Below the pieces are notes generated by a model, which was not told the origin of the DNA, searched no databases, and saw nothing but the letters and a program-made list of their open reading frames with translations. This document shows, one piece after another, positions 17,233-25,139 of a stretch of 64,000 nucleotides of DNA. The stretch's first letter is position 1. The number at the start of each line of letters is the position of its first letter. Location: NCBI GenBank assembly GCA_009377495.1, contig WHTZ01000014.1:1-64000 (forward strand), given 5' to 3'. This DNA comes from Luteitalea sp. (GTDB lineage Bacteria; Acidobacteriota; Vicinamibacteria; Vicinamibacterales; Vicinamibacteraceae). Both the position numbers and the translations under genes were made by a program.

Positions 17233-18039
17233 ATGAGTGACGCAATCGACTCGGGGACAACCCGTCGCTGTGGCAGCGGGTCAGTTGGCCGAGAAACATT
17301 TGGTGTGTTGATGGCCGCGTCGCTCGTGGCTGCCGTAATAAGCGTTCCCTATGTGACCGAGCTCCTCGAACAACGGTCGGGGGCACGTGAAGTGCTGCTT
17401 GGTGTGCTCCTTTTCTCCCAACTTTTCACGTATGTCGTGTTCTCGGTGCCCGCGGTGGCGCTGGGCGTGTGGCTCGGCGGCAAGGTGGGTTTGGGTGCGC
17501 CGCTCCTGTGCGCCTGGCGCGCGGGCGATTCGGACGGCGTGCGTCGAGCGCGTGCCCTCCTTCCGGGGGCGGCTGCCATCGGCGCGATCCTCGGTGTCGT
17601 CATGTTGGGCGCTTCGCTGGTCGGTCCCCGTTTGTTTCCCGAGCTGCACGCGCCGATCACGCCACCGTCTCCCTGGGCAGGTTTTCTCGGCTCGGTCAGC
17701 GCCGGGATCAGCGAGGAGATCTGGATGCGCCTCGGGCTCATGACCGTGCTGGCTTGGCTTGGCACGAGGCTCCTTGGGACGCCACAGCCAACGGCGACGA
17801 TCATCTGGGTCGCGAATGCAGCGGCAGCACTTGCCTTCGGCGCTCTCCACTTACCCCTGGCCAGTGCGCTCGTTCCACTAACGGGCGTAGTTGTGGCCTG
17901 GGTAATCGCGGCCAACGCTCTGGCCGGCCTGGTTTTCGGCTGGCTGTACTGGCGACGAGGGTTAGAGGCGGCGATGATGGCCCACTTCACCACCGATGTC
18001 GTGTTGCACACCATCGCACCAGCAATCGGCATGGGCTGA
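17233..18039 (+). CDS. CPBP-family intramembrane glutamic endopeptidase
   Basis: 268 residues with about seven or eight membrane helices. The catalytic signature is complete: EE at residues 161-162 followed by R166 (SEEIWMRLG), FGALHLP with the second-motif His, and HFTTDV with the third. CPBP (Abi/CAAX-type) proteins cleave peptide bonds within the membrane and occur in prenyl-protein processing, bacteriocin immunity or regulation. No partner gene tells which. It is followed 76 bases later by a PadR/ADOP remnant cassette. Confidence 0.85.
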   Translation: MSDAIDSGTTRRCGSGSVGRETFGVLMAASLVAAVISVPYVTELLEQRSGAREVLLGVLLFSQLFTYVVFSVPAVALGVWLGGKVGLGAPLLCAWRAGDSDGVRRARALLPGAAAIGAILGVVMLGASLVGPRLFPELHAPITPPSPWAGFLGSVSAGISEEIWMRLGLMTVLAWLGTRLLGTPQPTATIIWVANAAAALAFGALHLPLASALVPLTGVVVAWVIAANALAGLVFGWLYWRRGLEAAMMAHFTTDVVLHTIAPAIGMG

Positions 18040-18115
18040 CGGCGCGCCTTTCTTTCTCTTTACATCCCACATGAACCGCGCTAGACTCATCTACGCAACC
18101 CACAGGAGAGACGGC

Positions 18116-18460
18116 ATGGCAACAGACAAGTCGGACATTCTCCAAGGCACCCTGGACCTCATGGTGCTGAAGACCCTGGACGCGATGGGACCGCTGCACG
18201 GATACGGCATCGCGCGCCGCATCGAGCAGATCAGCGAAGAGGCGCTGCAGGTCAACCAGGGCACCATCTATCTCTGCCTCATCCGTCTGGTGCAGAAGGG
18301 GTGGATCCGGGCGGCGTGGGGCACCTCTGAGAATAACCGCAAGGCGAAGTTCTACTCGATGACGCGGGCCGGTCGTAAACAGCTCGTCGCTGAAACCGAG
18401 AATTGGGAGCGCATCTCCGGGGTCATCGGACGGCTGCTGCTGCTCGGCGACGGGAGGTAG
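18116..18460 (+). CDS. PadR-family transcriptional regulator
   Basis: 114 residues from the ATG at 18116 with CAGGAGA eight bases upstream. The winged-helix core is clear: ILQGTLDLMVLKTLDAMGPLHGYGIARRIEQ and a wing near KFYSMTRAGRKQL. The usual PadR motif NPGSLYPAL is altered here to NQGTIYLCL. In Acidobacteriota these PadR genes sit directly before an ADOP permease, and here only a gutted permease follows three bases later. The regulator may therefore have lost its cognate target. Confidence 0.85.
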   Translation: MATDKSDILQGTLDLMVLKTLDAMGPLHGYGIARRIEQISEEALQVNQGTIYLCLIRLVQKGWIRAAWGTSENNRKAKFYSMTRAGRKQLVAETENWERISGVIGRLLLLGDGR

Positions 18461-18462
18461 CG

Positions 18463-18592
18463 ATGTTCACCGCCCTGAAGCACATAGGTGCACGGGTTCG
18501 CGCGTTCTTCAGAGCCCGCGACCTCGCTCGCGACTTCGAGCAGGAACTGGGCGTCGCGGGTGGATCCGATGCGGGCGCTCAGGTATGAGTAG
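18463..18592 (+). pseudogene. ADOP (MacB/FtsX-type) permease with its middle deleted
   Basis: Starts normally for this family (FFRARDLARDFEQELG, residues ~15-30) and then jumps to the typical ADOP C-terminus VDPMRALRYE, which is in the neighbouring frame and ends at the TAG at 18590-18592. Intact family members are about 800 residues; only 30 N-terminal and 10 C-terminal codons remain. An internal deletion of more than 2 kb is the simplest explanation. It abuts the PadR gene as usual for the pair. Confidence 0.8.
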
Positions 18593-18798
18593 CGGTCAAC
18601 GTTCCCCGTGTAAGGCTTGTCGGGTTCGTCAAGGGAGACACCAGTCGCGCAGGGCCAGCAAGTTTGGCAATAGCATGCCGACCGCGATCGCTTGAGGTGA
18701 TCCGAGCCTGCACGATGCGAGAGTGGCGTTGCGAACGAAATCACCACGGCGTAACCAATGACAGCGTTTGCCGACGATGCGTGCTACGAGCCAGGGCT

Positions 18799-19047
18799 TC
18801 ACCGGCCGTAGACTGCCAAGTGCGCAGGATTGGTCGACAGGTTCTTCGACCCGCCGCGGTTTCTTCCCAGCAGATGCTTGATCACGTCGTAACCGGTCTT
18901 CGTCGGTTCGGGCTCGGGCGTGACGCCGTAGGCATGCAGCGCGCGCCGCACCAGGTTCCCTTGCGAAACGCCCTGCCGTCGCGCGTGTTGTCGCAAGGCG
19001 CGGATTTCAGCCCTGGAGATCCGGATGGAGAGCGTCTCGGTTCGCAT
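18799..19047 (-). CDS. Ribbon-helix-helix antitoxin-like protein (orphan)
   Basis: 82 residues from the ATG at 19047. The N-terminal strand and helices TETLSIRISRAEIRALRQHARRQGVSQGNLVRRAL are a ribbon-helix-helix DNA-binding fold. The C-terminus ends SKNLSTNPAHLAVYGR, a tail often seen in antitoxins followed by a PIN toxin. A GTG overlaps its stop and begins VKPWLV, like such a toxin, but the frame (18802-18629, 57 codons) then lacks the acidic PIN residues. The toxin therefore seems lost or replaced by unrelated sequence. Confidence 0.7.
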   Translation of the reverse strand: MRTETLSIRISRAEIRALRQHARRQGVSQGNLVRRALHAYGVTPEPEPTKTGYDVIKHLLGRNRGGSKNLSTNPAHLAVYGR

Positions 19048-19112
19048 GAACGCATTGTAGTACAAAATGCAACGATAAAGCAGGGACACGCACCAGAACG
19101 GAAAAGCCTGCC

Positions 19113-20060
19113 CTACGTACCCGCGGGCGGCGCGTCAACGGCCTGGGTCTCTCCGGGGACTTCCGGCGACTCGGTGGCAAACAGATAGATGGCCAGCACC
19201 GCGCAGACCATGCCGATGCTGTGGAACGTGGACGGCAATTTCTGGTAGATCAGCAGTGACAGCACAATGGTGATCACGGGAGCCAGCGCGGTCATCGGCA
19301 CGACGACAATCGCCTTGCCGTACCGCAGGGCGTACACCAGGCTCAGCGCTCCGGCGGCATTGAGGATGTGTACCGCCGCCGCGAGATAGGGTCCCCGCAA
19401 GCCCCAGTGGATCGGTGCGCGGAAATCAGTCATCAGGAGCGCAACGGGAATCAGGAGCACGCCCGTAAGGGCCATGTAAAAGAAGATCCCCTCGGCGCTC
19501 ATGTGATCGTGTGCCCTCTTCAGCACGTAGGCTTGGGCGCCCCACATGAAGAAAACAGCGATGGCCAGCAGCAGCCAGCCGTAGCCCGCCGCGCTGTCGC
19601 TCGTCGGTTCCACGTACGAGAGCAGCCCGATCGCCGGTATGGCCAGAGCGATGCCTGAGAGCTGGCGACCTTGGGCGCGCTCGCGGAGCAGCGTGACGGA
19701 CAGGACGATCGTGACGACCGGATACAACGAAATGATCGGGAAGACGAGGTACGCCGGACCGAACCGCAGTGCCTCGAACAACAACAGTTGTCCACCGGCG
19801 CCGAGCAAACCGATGGTCGCGCCGAGCAGCAACGCCCGCCCGTCCCATTCCACGCGCCCGCCCGTGCTGCCGAGCGCCACTGCGGCGCATGGAATCATCG
19901 TTAGCGCCCATACGGCGTAGCCGAGGGTGGCCGGAAATCCAGCGTGCTCTGGAATTTCAATGAAGGCGCCCCAAATGCCCCACGACACCGTCGTAAACGC
20001 GGCGTAGAGCAGCCAGGTTCCCGACTGGTGACCGCTCGATCGCTTTAGCACAGCACTCAC
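19113..20060 (-). CDS. DMT-superfamily transporter (EamA type)
   Basis: 315 residues with about ten membrane helices in two homologous halves (first half from WLLYAAFTTVSWGIWGAF, second from GYGWLLLAIAVFFMWGAQAYVLK). The motifs LRFGPAYLVFPIISLYPVVT and YGKAIVVVPMTALAPVITIVLS are typical of EamA repeats. Such proteins move small metabolites, amino acids or sugars across the inner membrane. The substrate is not predictable. It lies downstream of the DeoR gene on the same strand, separated by two repeat units. Confidence 0.85.
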   Translation of the reverse strand: MSAVLKRSSGHQSGTWLLYAAFTTVSWGIWGAFIEIPEHAGFPATLGYAVWALTMIPCAAVALGSTGGRVEWDGRALLLGATIGLLGAGGQLLLFEALRFGPAYLVFPIISLYPVVTIVLSVTLLRERAQGRQLSGIALAIPAIGLLSYVEPTSDSAAGYGWLLLAIAVFFMWGAQAYVLKRAHDHMSAEGIFFYMALTGVLLIPVALLMTDFRAPIHWGLRGPYLAAAVHILNAAGALSLVYALRYGKAIVVVPMTALAPVITIVLSLLIYQKLPSTFHSIGMVCAVLAIYLFATESPEVPGETQAVDAPPAGT

Positions 20061-20079
20061 TCTCCACCTGTGAGTCGTG

Positions 20080-20135
20080 AAAACGAGGGCTGTCCCCGTT
20101 TTACGATCTGCGAAAAACGAGGGCTGTCCCCGTTC
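20080..20135. repeat. Tandem copies of a GAGGGCTGTCCCC element
   Basis: Two near-identical units (20080-20102 and 20114-20135), each reading AACGAGGGCTGTCCCCGTT, lie between the DMT and DeoR genes. Each is partly palindromic (GGG..CCC). The GGGGACAG core also occurs in the long hairpin at 63111-63175, which suggests a related repeat family. They may terminate or attenuate read-through from DeoR to the transporter (inference). Confidence 0.6.
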
Positions 20136-20140
20136 TTCGG

Positions 20141-20932
20141 TTAGACCACGATCACCTCGACGTTGCGTGCACGCAGCGCCGCGACCGTCTCGGGACCGAC
20201 GCCGTCATCCGTAATGACTCGCTGGATACTGTCAATCCCGGCAATGAGCGACAGGCTCCGGCGACTGAACTTGCTCGAGTCAGCCACGATCGTCGTCTCT
20301 CGGCAGACGCGGATCATCAACGCGTTGAGCTGAGCCTCGAGCACGTCTGGCGTCGTGGGACCGAGATCTGCGTCGAACCCATCGACCCCCAGGAACAAGC
20401 GTTCCGCGTTGAGCCCTCGCAGCGCTTGCTCCGCATGCGGCCCAACGAGGGAGTACGACAACTGGCGCAGGATGCCGCCCAGCATGATGACGCGCACCTG
20501 CGGCACGTTGGCCAGGAGCATGGCGATGTTCAAGGCATTCGTGATGACGGTCAGCGATGTCGGATTCAACTGCTTGAGATAGCGGGCCACTTCCGCCGTC
20601 GTGGTGCCAGAGTCGAGAATGATCGTTTCGTTGTCTCCCACGAGTCGCGCCGCGGCTTGGCCAATGCGGGCTTTCTCGGCCTGATGCAGGGTCTCCTTGA
20701 CGTCGACAGGCACGTCACGGCCGCCCTCCACCGGCGCCAGCGCGCCGCCGTGGGATCGGACCAGCGCCGACGCCTCCGCCAGGGCGTCGAGATCGGCCCG
20801 AATCGTGACCGCCGACACGTTGAAACGTTGGACGAGCTCCTGAACCGTGGCGCGCTTCTGCTCAGCCACCAGCTCGACGATCCGGCGCCGCCGCTCCTCT
20901 GTCATCAGCCGAAGCCCACTACTCGCCGACAT
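20141..20932 (-). CDS. DeoR/GlpR-family transcriptional repressor
   Basis: 263 residues. The N-terminal helix-turn-helix is standard: EERRRRIVELVAEQKRATVQELVQRFNVSAVTIRADLDAL, then LVRSHGGAL. The C-terminal sugar-phosphate-sensing domain shows KARIGQAAARLV, ETIILDSGTTTAEVARYL, VIMLGGILR and FLGVDGFDADLG. DeoR proteins repress sugar operons and are released by a phosphorylated sugar. It is divergent from the AgaS/PfkB operon at 21097 and is its obvious candidate regulator. Confidence 0.9.
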   Translation of the reverse strand: MSASSGLRLMTEERRRRIVELVAEQKRATVQELVQRFNVSAVTIRADLDALAEASALVRSHGGALAPVEGGRDVPVDVKETLHQAEKARIGQAAARLVGDNETIILDSGTTTAEVARYLKQLNPTSLTVITNALNIAMLLANVPQVRVIMLGGILRQLSYSLVGPHAEQALRGLNAERLFLGVDGFDADLGPTTPDVLEAQLNALMIRVCRETTIVADSSKFSRRSLSLIAGIDSIQRVITDDGVGPETVAALRARNVEVIVV

Positions 20933-21096
20933 TGTTCGACCTTTCGATTATTTTTGCGTTCTGGTTTCTATATCCTATGTTAATTTGTCTTATAGTCGGT
21001 CGACGCAAAGCGTGTCAACCGGCGCCGCGCCCGTGACGCGGGCAGCCGCGCTAGAGCGGGAACGCACTCATCGCATGCGATCGGAGCTCTTGTCTC
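20933..21096. promoter_or_regulatory. Divergent control region, DeoR-type operator candidate
   Basis: The 164 bases between the DeoR gene and the AgaS gene contain an AT-rich core (20941-20996). Within it TTTCGATTATTTTTGCG resembles DeoR/GlpR operator sequence (TTTCG with an A/T-rich spacer). A TATAGT at 20991 could be a -10 for the rightward operon and TATAGA on the other strand (20972-20967) for the regulator. I see no strong -35. Confidence 0.4.
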
Positions 21097-22380
21097 ATGC
21101 CACATACCGGACGCCAACACGCCGCGAGCGAGCGGCCACGCACGCAACCCACGGAGCGAGCGCCCGATGGTGCCGCCGTTGACCTCGAGACCCAGGTGGC
21201 GCCATTCGCCGAGCTGTTGGCTCGGCCTGTCGAGGCGCAACGAGCCACGGGCTATTACCACACCTTACGCGAGATCGGCCAGCAGCCGGACACGTGGCGC
21301 CGGACGGCTGCCGGCATGTTGCAGCGGCGCGACGTGCTGAAGCGCTTTCTGGAAGGGGCCTGTCCCGAGGGCTCGCGGCGCCCCGTGCTCGTCACCGGAT
21401 CGGGAAGCTCCTACTACGGAGCAGAGTGCCTATCGTGGTCTCTCCAGGACGCCCTGTCGCGGCCGGTCCTTGCCGTGTCGGGTGGGCAGTTACTCACCGA
21501 CGGCCTCCGTCATCTTCCCGTGGGTCGCCCCACCTTGATGATGTCGCTCGGTCGCTCGGGTAACAGTCCCGAGAGTAGCGCCGCGATCGATTTGCTCCTC
21601 GAGCGCGAGCCGACGTGCCGCCATCTGATCATTACCTGCAATCGACAGGGGCACGTGGCGCAACGGTATCACGACGATCCGCGCGTGCTGGCCGTGGTGC
21701 TCGACGATGAGACCTGCGATCGCAGCTTGGTGATGACCAGTAGCCTCACGAACATGTTGGTCGCGGCCCGGTTTGTCGGCTTGCTGGACGCTCGCGATGC
21801 CTACACGGCACTTGTCCGCGACCTCACCGCCTCGGCCACACGACTCCTGGTGCAGCAAGCGGATGCGCTCGCCCGTGTCGCCCGTCACGGATTCCGGTCG
21901 GCCGTGTTTCTCGGCAGCGGGCCCGGCTACGGCGCGGCCCGCGAAGCCGCGCTCAAGCTGCTCGAGATGACGGCCGGAGACATCCCCACGATGGCCGAAA
22001 CGTATCTCGCGCTCCGGCATGGTCCCATGAGCGCCGTGCGGGAGAGCACGGTGATGGTCTGTTTCCTGTCGTCAGATCCGGTCGCGCGCGCGTATGAAAC
22101 CGATCTGATCCGAGAGGTGAATGGCAAGGCGCTCCCGCTGTTCAAGGTGGTCGTTGGCCAACAGGTGCCCGACGACATCATCCTGGACCAGGATCTCGTC
22201 ATCGACGTGCCAGGTGATCGCGCCTCCTCCGGCGACAATCTTCCGGTGCTCGACATTCTCGTCGGTCAGCTCTTGGCGTTCTTCTGCTCGCTCCACAGGG
22301 GATTCGCCCCTGATAGACCCTCCACGAATGGGGCGATCGCGCGCGTCGTTGCGGCATTCGACATTCATCAACACGGCTGA
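21097..22380 (+). CDS. agaS: SIS-domain aldose/ketose isomerase-deaminase (AgaS-like)
   Basis: 427 residues with two SIS domains. First domain: VTGSGSSYYGAECLSWSLQ and LMMSLGRSGNSPESSAAI, the phosphosugar-binding Ser loop. Second domain: LGSGPGYGAAREAALKLLEMTAGDI, ETYLALRHGPMSAV and VCFLSSDPVARAYETDL. These are AgaS signatures; AgaS deaminates and isomerises galactosamine-6-phosphate to tagatose-6-phosphate. The N-terminal ~30 residues are low-complexity and the true start may be later. It heads an operon with two PfkB kinases under divergent DeoR control. Glucosamine-6-phosphate isomerisation remains possible. Confidence 0.85.
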   Translation: MPHTGRQHAASERPRTQPTERAPDGAAVDLETQVAPFAELLARPVEAQRATGYYHTLREIGQQPDTWRRTAAGMLQRRDVLKRFLEGACPEGSRRPVLVTGSGSSYYGAECLSWSLQDALSRPVLAVSGGQLLTDGLRHLPVGRPTLMMSLGRSGNSPESSAAIDLLLEREPTCRHLIITCNRQGHVAQRYHDDPRVLAVVLDDETCDRSLVMTSSLTNMLVAARFVGLLDARDAYTALVRDLTASATRLLVQQADALARVARHGFRSAVFLGSGPGYGAAREAALKLLEMTAGDIPTMAETYLALRHGPMSAVRESTVMVCFLSSDPVARAYETDLIREVNGKALPLFKVVVGQQVPDDIILDQDLVIDVPGDRASSGDNLPVLDILVGQLLAFFCSLHRGFAPDRPSTNGAIARVVAAFDIHQHG

Positions 22381-22393
22381 GCGGCGCCCACCT

Positions 22394-23317
22394 ATGAAGC
22401 GAATTCTCGTCGTCGGCGAGCTCAACGTCGATCTCGTTCTGCACGGTGTCCACACGTACCCCACACCTGGTCGAGAAGTCTTGGCGGATGGCTGCGCGCT
22501 CACGCTCGGCAGCGCCTCCGCCATCTGCGCCGTGGGCTTGGCCAAGCTGGGTAACGCCGTGTCGTTCTTCACCACGGTCGGTCATGACGCCTGGGCCGAC
22601 GACTGCCTGCGGACCTTGCGCCACGCCGGCATCGACGTGTCGCTCGTCACGCAGGATCCCGCGGTGCAGACCGGAATCACCGTCTCGATCCCGTTCGGCG
22701 TCGACAGGGCGCTCGTCACGTTTCCTGGTGCCAGCCGTGTGCAAACCGCCGCCGGGCTCGACGATCAAGTCTTATCGCAGTTTCAACACGTGCACGTGTC
22801 CTCCTTTTTCCTGCAAGCGGGTCTTCGCCCGTGCTGCGCGCGCCTCTTTACGCGAGCGTCCGGTCTTGGCCTGACGACGTCGCTCGATCCAGGATTCGAT
22901 CCAAGCGAGCGCTGGGGTGATGATCTGATCGGCGTGCTTCAGGTCACCGACATCTTTCTTCCCAACGAGGTTGAACTGGCCGCGGTCACGGGATGTGCGA
23001 ATCACCTGGAAGGCCTCCGCAAGCTAGACAACGGCCGGACAGTGTCGATCGCCAAGCTCGGCCCCAACGGATGCCTGACGCTTCGTGACGGCAAAGCGCT
23101 CCACGTCGCCGCCTTTCCCGTCGAGTGCGTGGATTCCACGGGCGCGGGTGACTCGTTCAACGCCGGCTTTCTCCACGCCTGGTTGCGCGACCGCGCTCTG
23201 CGCGAGTGTCTGCGATACGCTGCGGCCTGTGGCGCGCTGTCGACGCGCGCGCTGGGCGGTATCGACGGTCAGCCGGACGCGAGCCAGTTGGACGCCTTCC
23301 TTCGAGGCTCGTCGTGA
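22394..23317 (+). CDS. PfkB-family carbohydrate kinase
   Basis: 307 residues from the ATG at 22394. The N-terminus RILVVGELNVDLVLHGV with later GSASAICAVGLAKLGNAVSF is the sugar-binding region of ribokinase-like kinases. The C-terminal ATP motif VDSTGAGDSFNAGFLHAW contains the catalytic Asp. The sugar is not readable from sequence. Second gene of the AgaS operon, 13 bases after it, and its stop overlaps the next start (GTGA). Having two PfkB kinases side by side suggests one acts on the free sugar and the other on a sugar phosphate. Confidence 0.88.
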   Translation: MKRILVVGELNVDLVLHGVHTYPTPGREVLADGCALTLGSASAICAVGLAKLGNAVSFFTTVGHDAWADDCLRTLRHAGIDVSLVTQDPAVQTGITVSIPFGVDRALVTFPGASRVQTAAGLDDQVLSQFQHVHVSSFFLQAGLRPCCARLFTRASGLGLTTSLDPGFDPSERWGDDLIGVLQVTDIFLPNEVELAAVTGCANHLEGLRKLDNGRTVSIAKLGPNGCLTLRDGKALHVAAFPVECVDSTGAGDSFNAGFLHAWLRDRALRECLRYAAACGALSTRALGGIDGQPDASQLDAFLRGSS

Positions 23318-24243
23318 TCACGGTGGCAGGGTTCAACACGGCCATCGACAAATACATAGAGGTCGACGACCTGCAGATCGGCGCCGTAACCCGAGCGCGC
23401 AACGTCTACGCGCTCCCGGGCGGCAAGGGACTGCACGTGGCACTGGCCGTGGCAGCGCTCGGCGAAAAGGTCCGTCTCGTTGGGTGTGTGGATGCACGAA
23501 ACCAGCAGTATTTCGAAGCCTTCCTCGAGCGGCGCGGTGTCACATTCCATGGCACCGTCATCGATGAGCTGAGGACGTGCCTCGCGATCCGAGACCGTGC
23601 GGGCCGCTTCACCGAAATTCTGGAAGCCGGCCCGGAGATACGCCCGGCTCAGAGCGAGGCGCTCACGTCCTCGTTTCTCGAGTGCTGCGGCGAGGCGGAT
23701 GTGGCCGTTTTCTCGGGGAGCCTCCCTTCAGGCCTGGCGCCGAGCACCTACGCGCGCCTCGGCCGGACACTCGGGGCGCGCGGCATCCCGTGCGTGGTGG
23801 ACACGAGTGGCGCGGCGCTCCGCGAAGCGGTCGCTGCGGCTGTGTTCGCGATCAAACCGAATAGGGCCGAAGCGGCAGAGCTCGCCGGCGGCCCAATCGA
23901 GAGCCCCACCACCGCGATCCAGGCCGCGCGGCAATTGAGCCGCAGTGGCGTCGAGCTCGTCGTCGTGTCGGTTGGTCAGATGGGGGCCGTGGCCGCGTGG
24001 CAGGGTCGAGCCTGTCACATCACGCCACCGACGCTCACGCGCGTGGGGAACCCCGTGGGCGCGGGCGATTGCCTCGTCGCCGGTCTGGCCGTCGGACTCG
24101 CCCGACAAAGCCCGATCGAGGAGCTCCTCCGTCTGGCGGTCGCCTGCGGGAGCGCCAAGGTGCTGTGCTCCGAGACCGGGCTCGTGCACCGCGAAGACAT
24201 CGAACGCTTGCTGCCCTCGGTCGAGCTTCGGTGGCAGGAGTAA
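23314..24243 (+). CDS. 1-phosphofructokinase/tagatose-6-phosphate kinase-type PfkB kinase
   Basis: 309 residues beginning with the GTG at 23314, which overlaps the previous stop. The start ITVAGFNTAIDKYIEVDDLQ and LPGGKGLHVALAVAALG are typical of the FruK/LacC branch that phosphorylates sugar phosphates. The ATP site is GNPVGAGDCLVAGLAVG, and IKPNRAEAAEL is the conserved inner motif. In this operon a tagatose-6-phosphate kinase role is favoured because AgaS makes that substrate and a class II aldolase lies at 36999. A 1-phosphofructokinase role is the alternative. Confidence 0.85.
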   Translation: MITVAGFNTAIDKYIEVDDLQIGAVTRARNVYALPGGKGLHVALAVAALGEKVRLVGCVDARNQQYFEAFLERRGVTFHGTVIDELRTCLAIRDRAGRFTEILEAGPEIRPAQSEALTSSFLECCGEADVAVFSGSLPSGLAPSTYARLGRTLGARGIPCVVDTSGAALREAVAAAVFAIKPNRAEAAELAGGPIESPTTAIQAARQLSRSGVELVVVSVGQMGAVAAWQGRACHITPPTLTRVGNPVGAGDCLVAGLAVGLARQSPIEELLRLAVACGSAKVLCSETGLVHREDIERLLPSVELRWQE

Positions 24244-24249
24244 AAGACA

Positions 24250-24343
24250 GGTGCGAGGGGCAAGGTGCGAGGTCCAAGGGCTGTCCCAGGGAACAGGGAG
24301 CAGTTCTCAAGGGATGAGCGCTGGTAGAGGCTGCTTCGAGGGT
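24250..24343 (+). repeat. ~90-base dispersed element, copy A
   Basis: Directly after the kinase operon. It shares ordered blocks with copies at 37846-37931 and 57912-58023 (inverted): AGGGCTGTCYCAGGG, then ACAGGG, CTCAAGGGA, a GGTAG block and CTTCGAG. The copies differ by scattered substitutions, as expected of an old intergenic repeat family. Confidence 0.65.
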
Positions 24344-24375
24344 AATCCTTCTGCGCGTAATCCCCGAATCCCCAT

Positions 24376-24585
24376 CTACACCTGCCGCGTCTTGCCCTGG
24401 GCGTAGCTCACGGTGAGGTAGGTGGCGGGCCCGTGCTTCTCCCCCCGCATGCACTTGCAGCCGGGTTTCCCGCACTGGGTGAACCGCTCGATCAGCGACG
24501 CGCGCAGAACCGGCCCCAGCCTCGCGAGCTGCTCGAGGAGTTTCCGGCGCCGATCGGCGAGCCGTCGGCCCGTGGGACTTGGCAT
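24376..24585 (-). pseudogene. DUF6788-like short protein, probably truncated
   Basis: 69 codons starting at 24585. The pattern RRRKLLEQLARLGPVLRASL followed by FTQCGKPGCKCMRGEKHGP and a YLTVSY strand is typical of the small Cys-containing protein (DUF6788) often found with transposase genes. It ends TRQV, about half the usual length. No transposase remains. It is most likely the leftover of a decayed mobile element. Confidence 0.55.
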
Positions 24586-24721
24586 GTCGTAACACTTGCA
24601 CAGATGCTACGACCTGTCACGCAAACGATGTGCGCGATGGCGATTCGCGTCAGCGCCGGCGGGGCGTGATCCCGGGGGCCAGCGCTGCCCCGTTGGAGGC
24701 CGCGTGATCCGCGTGAGGGGT

Positions 24722-24801
24722 AAAACCACGGGCGGCGCCAGACCGCCGCCGAGCTCACGGAGCTCGGCGGGTCGCAATATGGGAGCGCCGCTCGTGGTTT
24801 T
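24722..24801. repeat. Nested inverted repeats (large cruciform-capable element)
   Basis: Outer arms AAAACCACGGGCGGCGC (from 24722) and its near-complement ending at 24801 match at 16 of 17 positions. Inside lies a perfect 10-base stem CCGCCGAGCT (24746-24755) with AGCTCGGCGG (24761-24770). The element follows the DUF6788 remnant in a 550-base non-coding region and could be a mobile-element end or an unrecognised structured RNA. Confidence 0.5.
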
Positions 24802-24966
24802 TCCACGCGGCCGACCGGCGCGCGCGGCCCCCGTGATCACGACACGCCGGCGGCTCCGCCGCCCGTGCGCAGCCGGTCCACTCCACTGACTCCACACAGG
24901 CCGGTACTCACTCGTTTTGGGGGAGGGCCAAGAAAAACTTGGGGGGCGGCAAGTACCCCTTCCCCC

Positions 24967-24994
24967 TTGACAACAGGCGAAACGGCGGTATTCT
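24967..24994 (+). promoter_or_regulatory. Promoter for the TonB receptor gene, with tandem 10-base repeats
   Basis: TTGACA at 24967-24972, a 16-base spacer and TATTCT at 24989-24994 make a good housekeeping promoter about 145 bases before the receptor start. Overlapping its -10 end are two direct copies of CTTACGAYAA (24993-25002 and 25003-25012) with an exact 10-base period, a likely activator or repressor site. The remaining leader to 25139 shows no further structure I can name. Confidence 0.6.
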
Positions 24995-25139
24995 TACGAT
25001 AACTTACGACAACTTGTCCTTGTGGCGGAGATCTCGAGGAAGATCTTTTCCTGCGCTGACGCTGATGCGTCGATGTTTGGGGACTGGAGGGTATGCCGAG
25101 TGGGGCAACACCTTAGGTCTGTGAAGGGAGAGAACCGCT

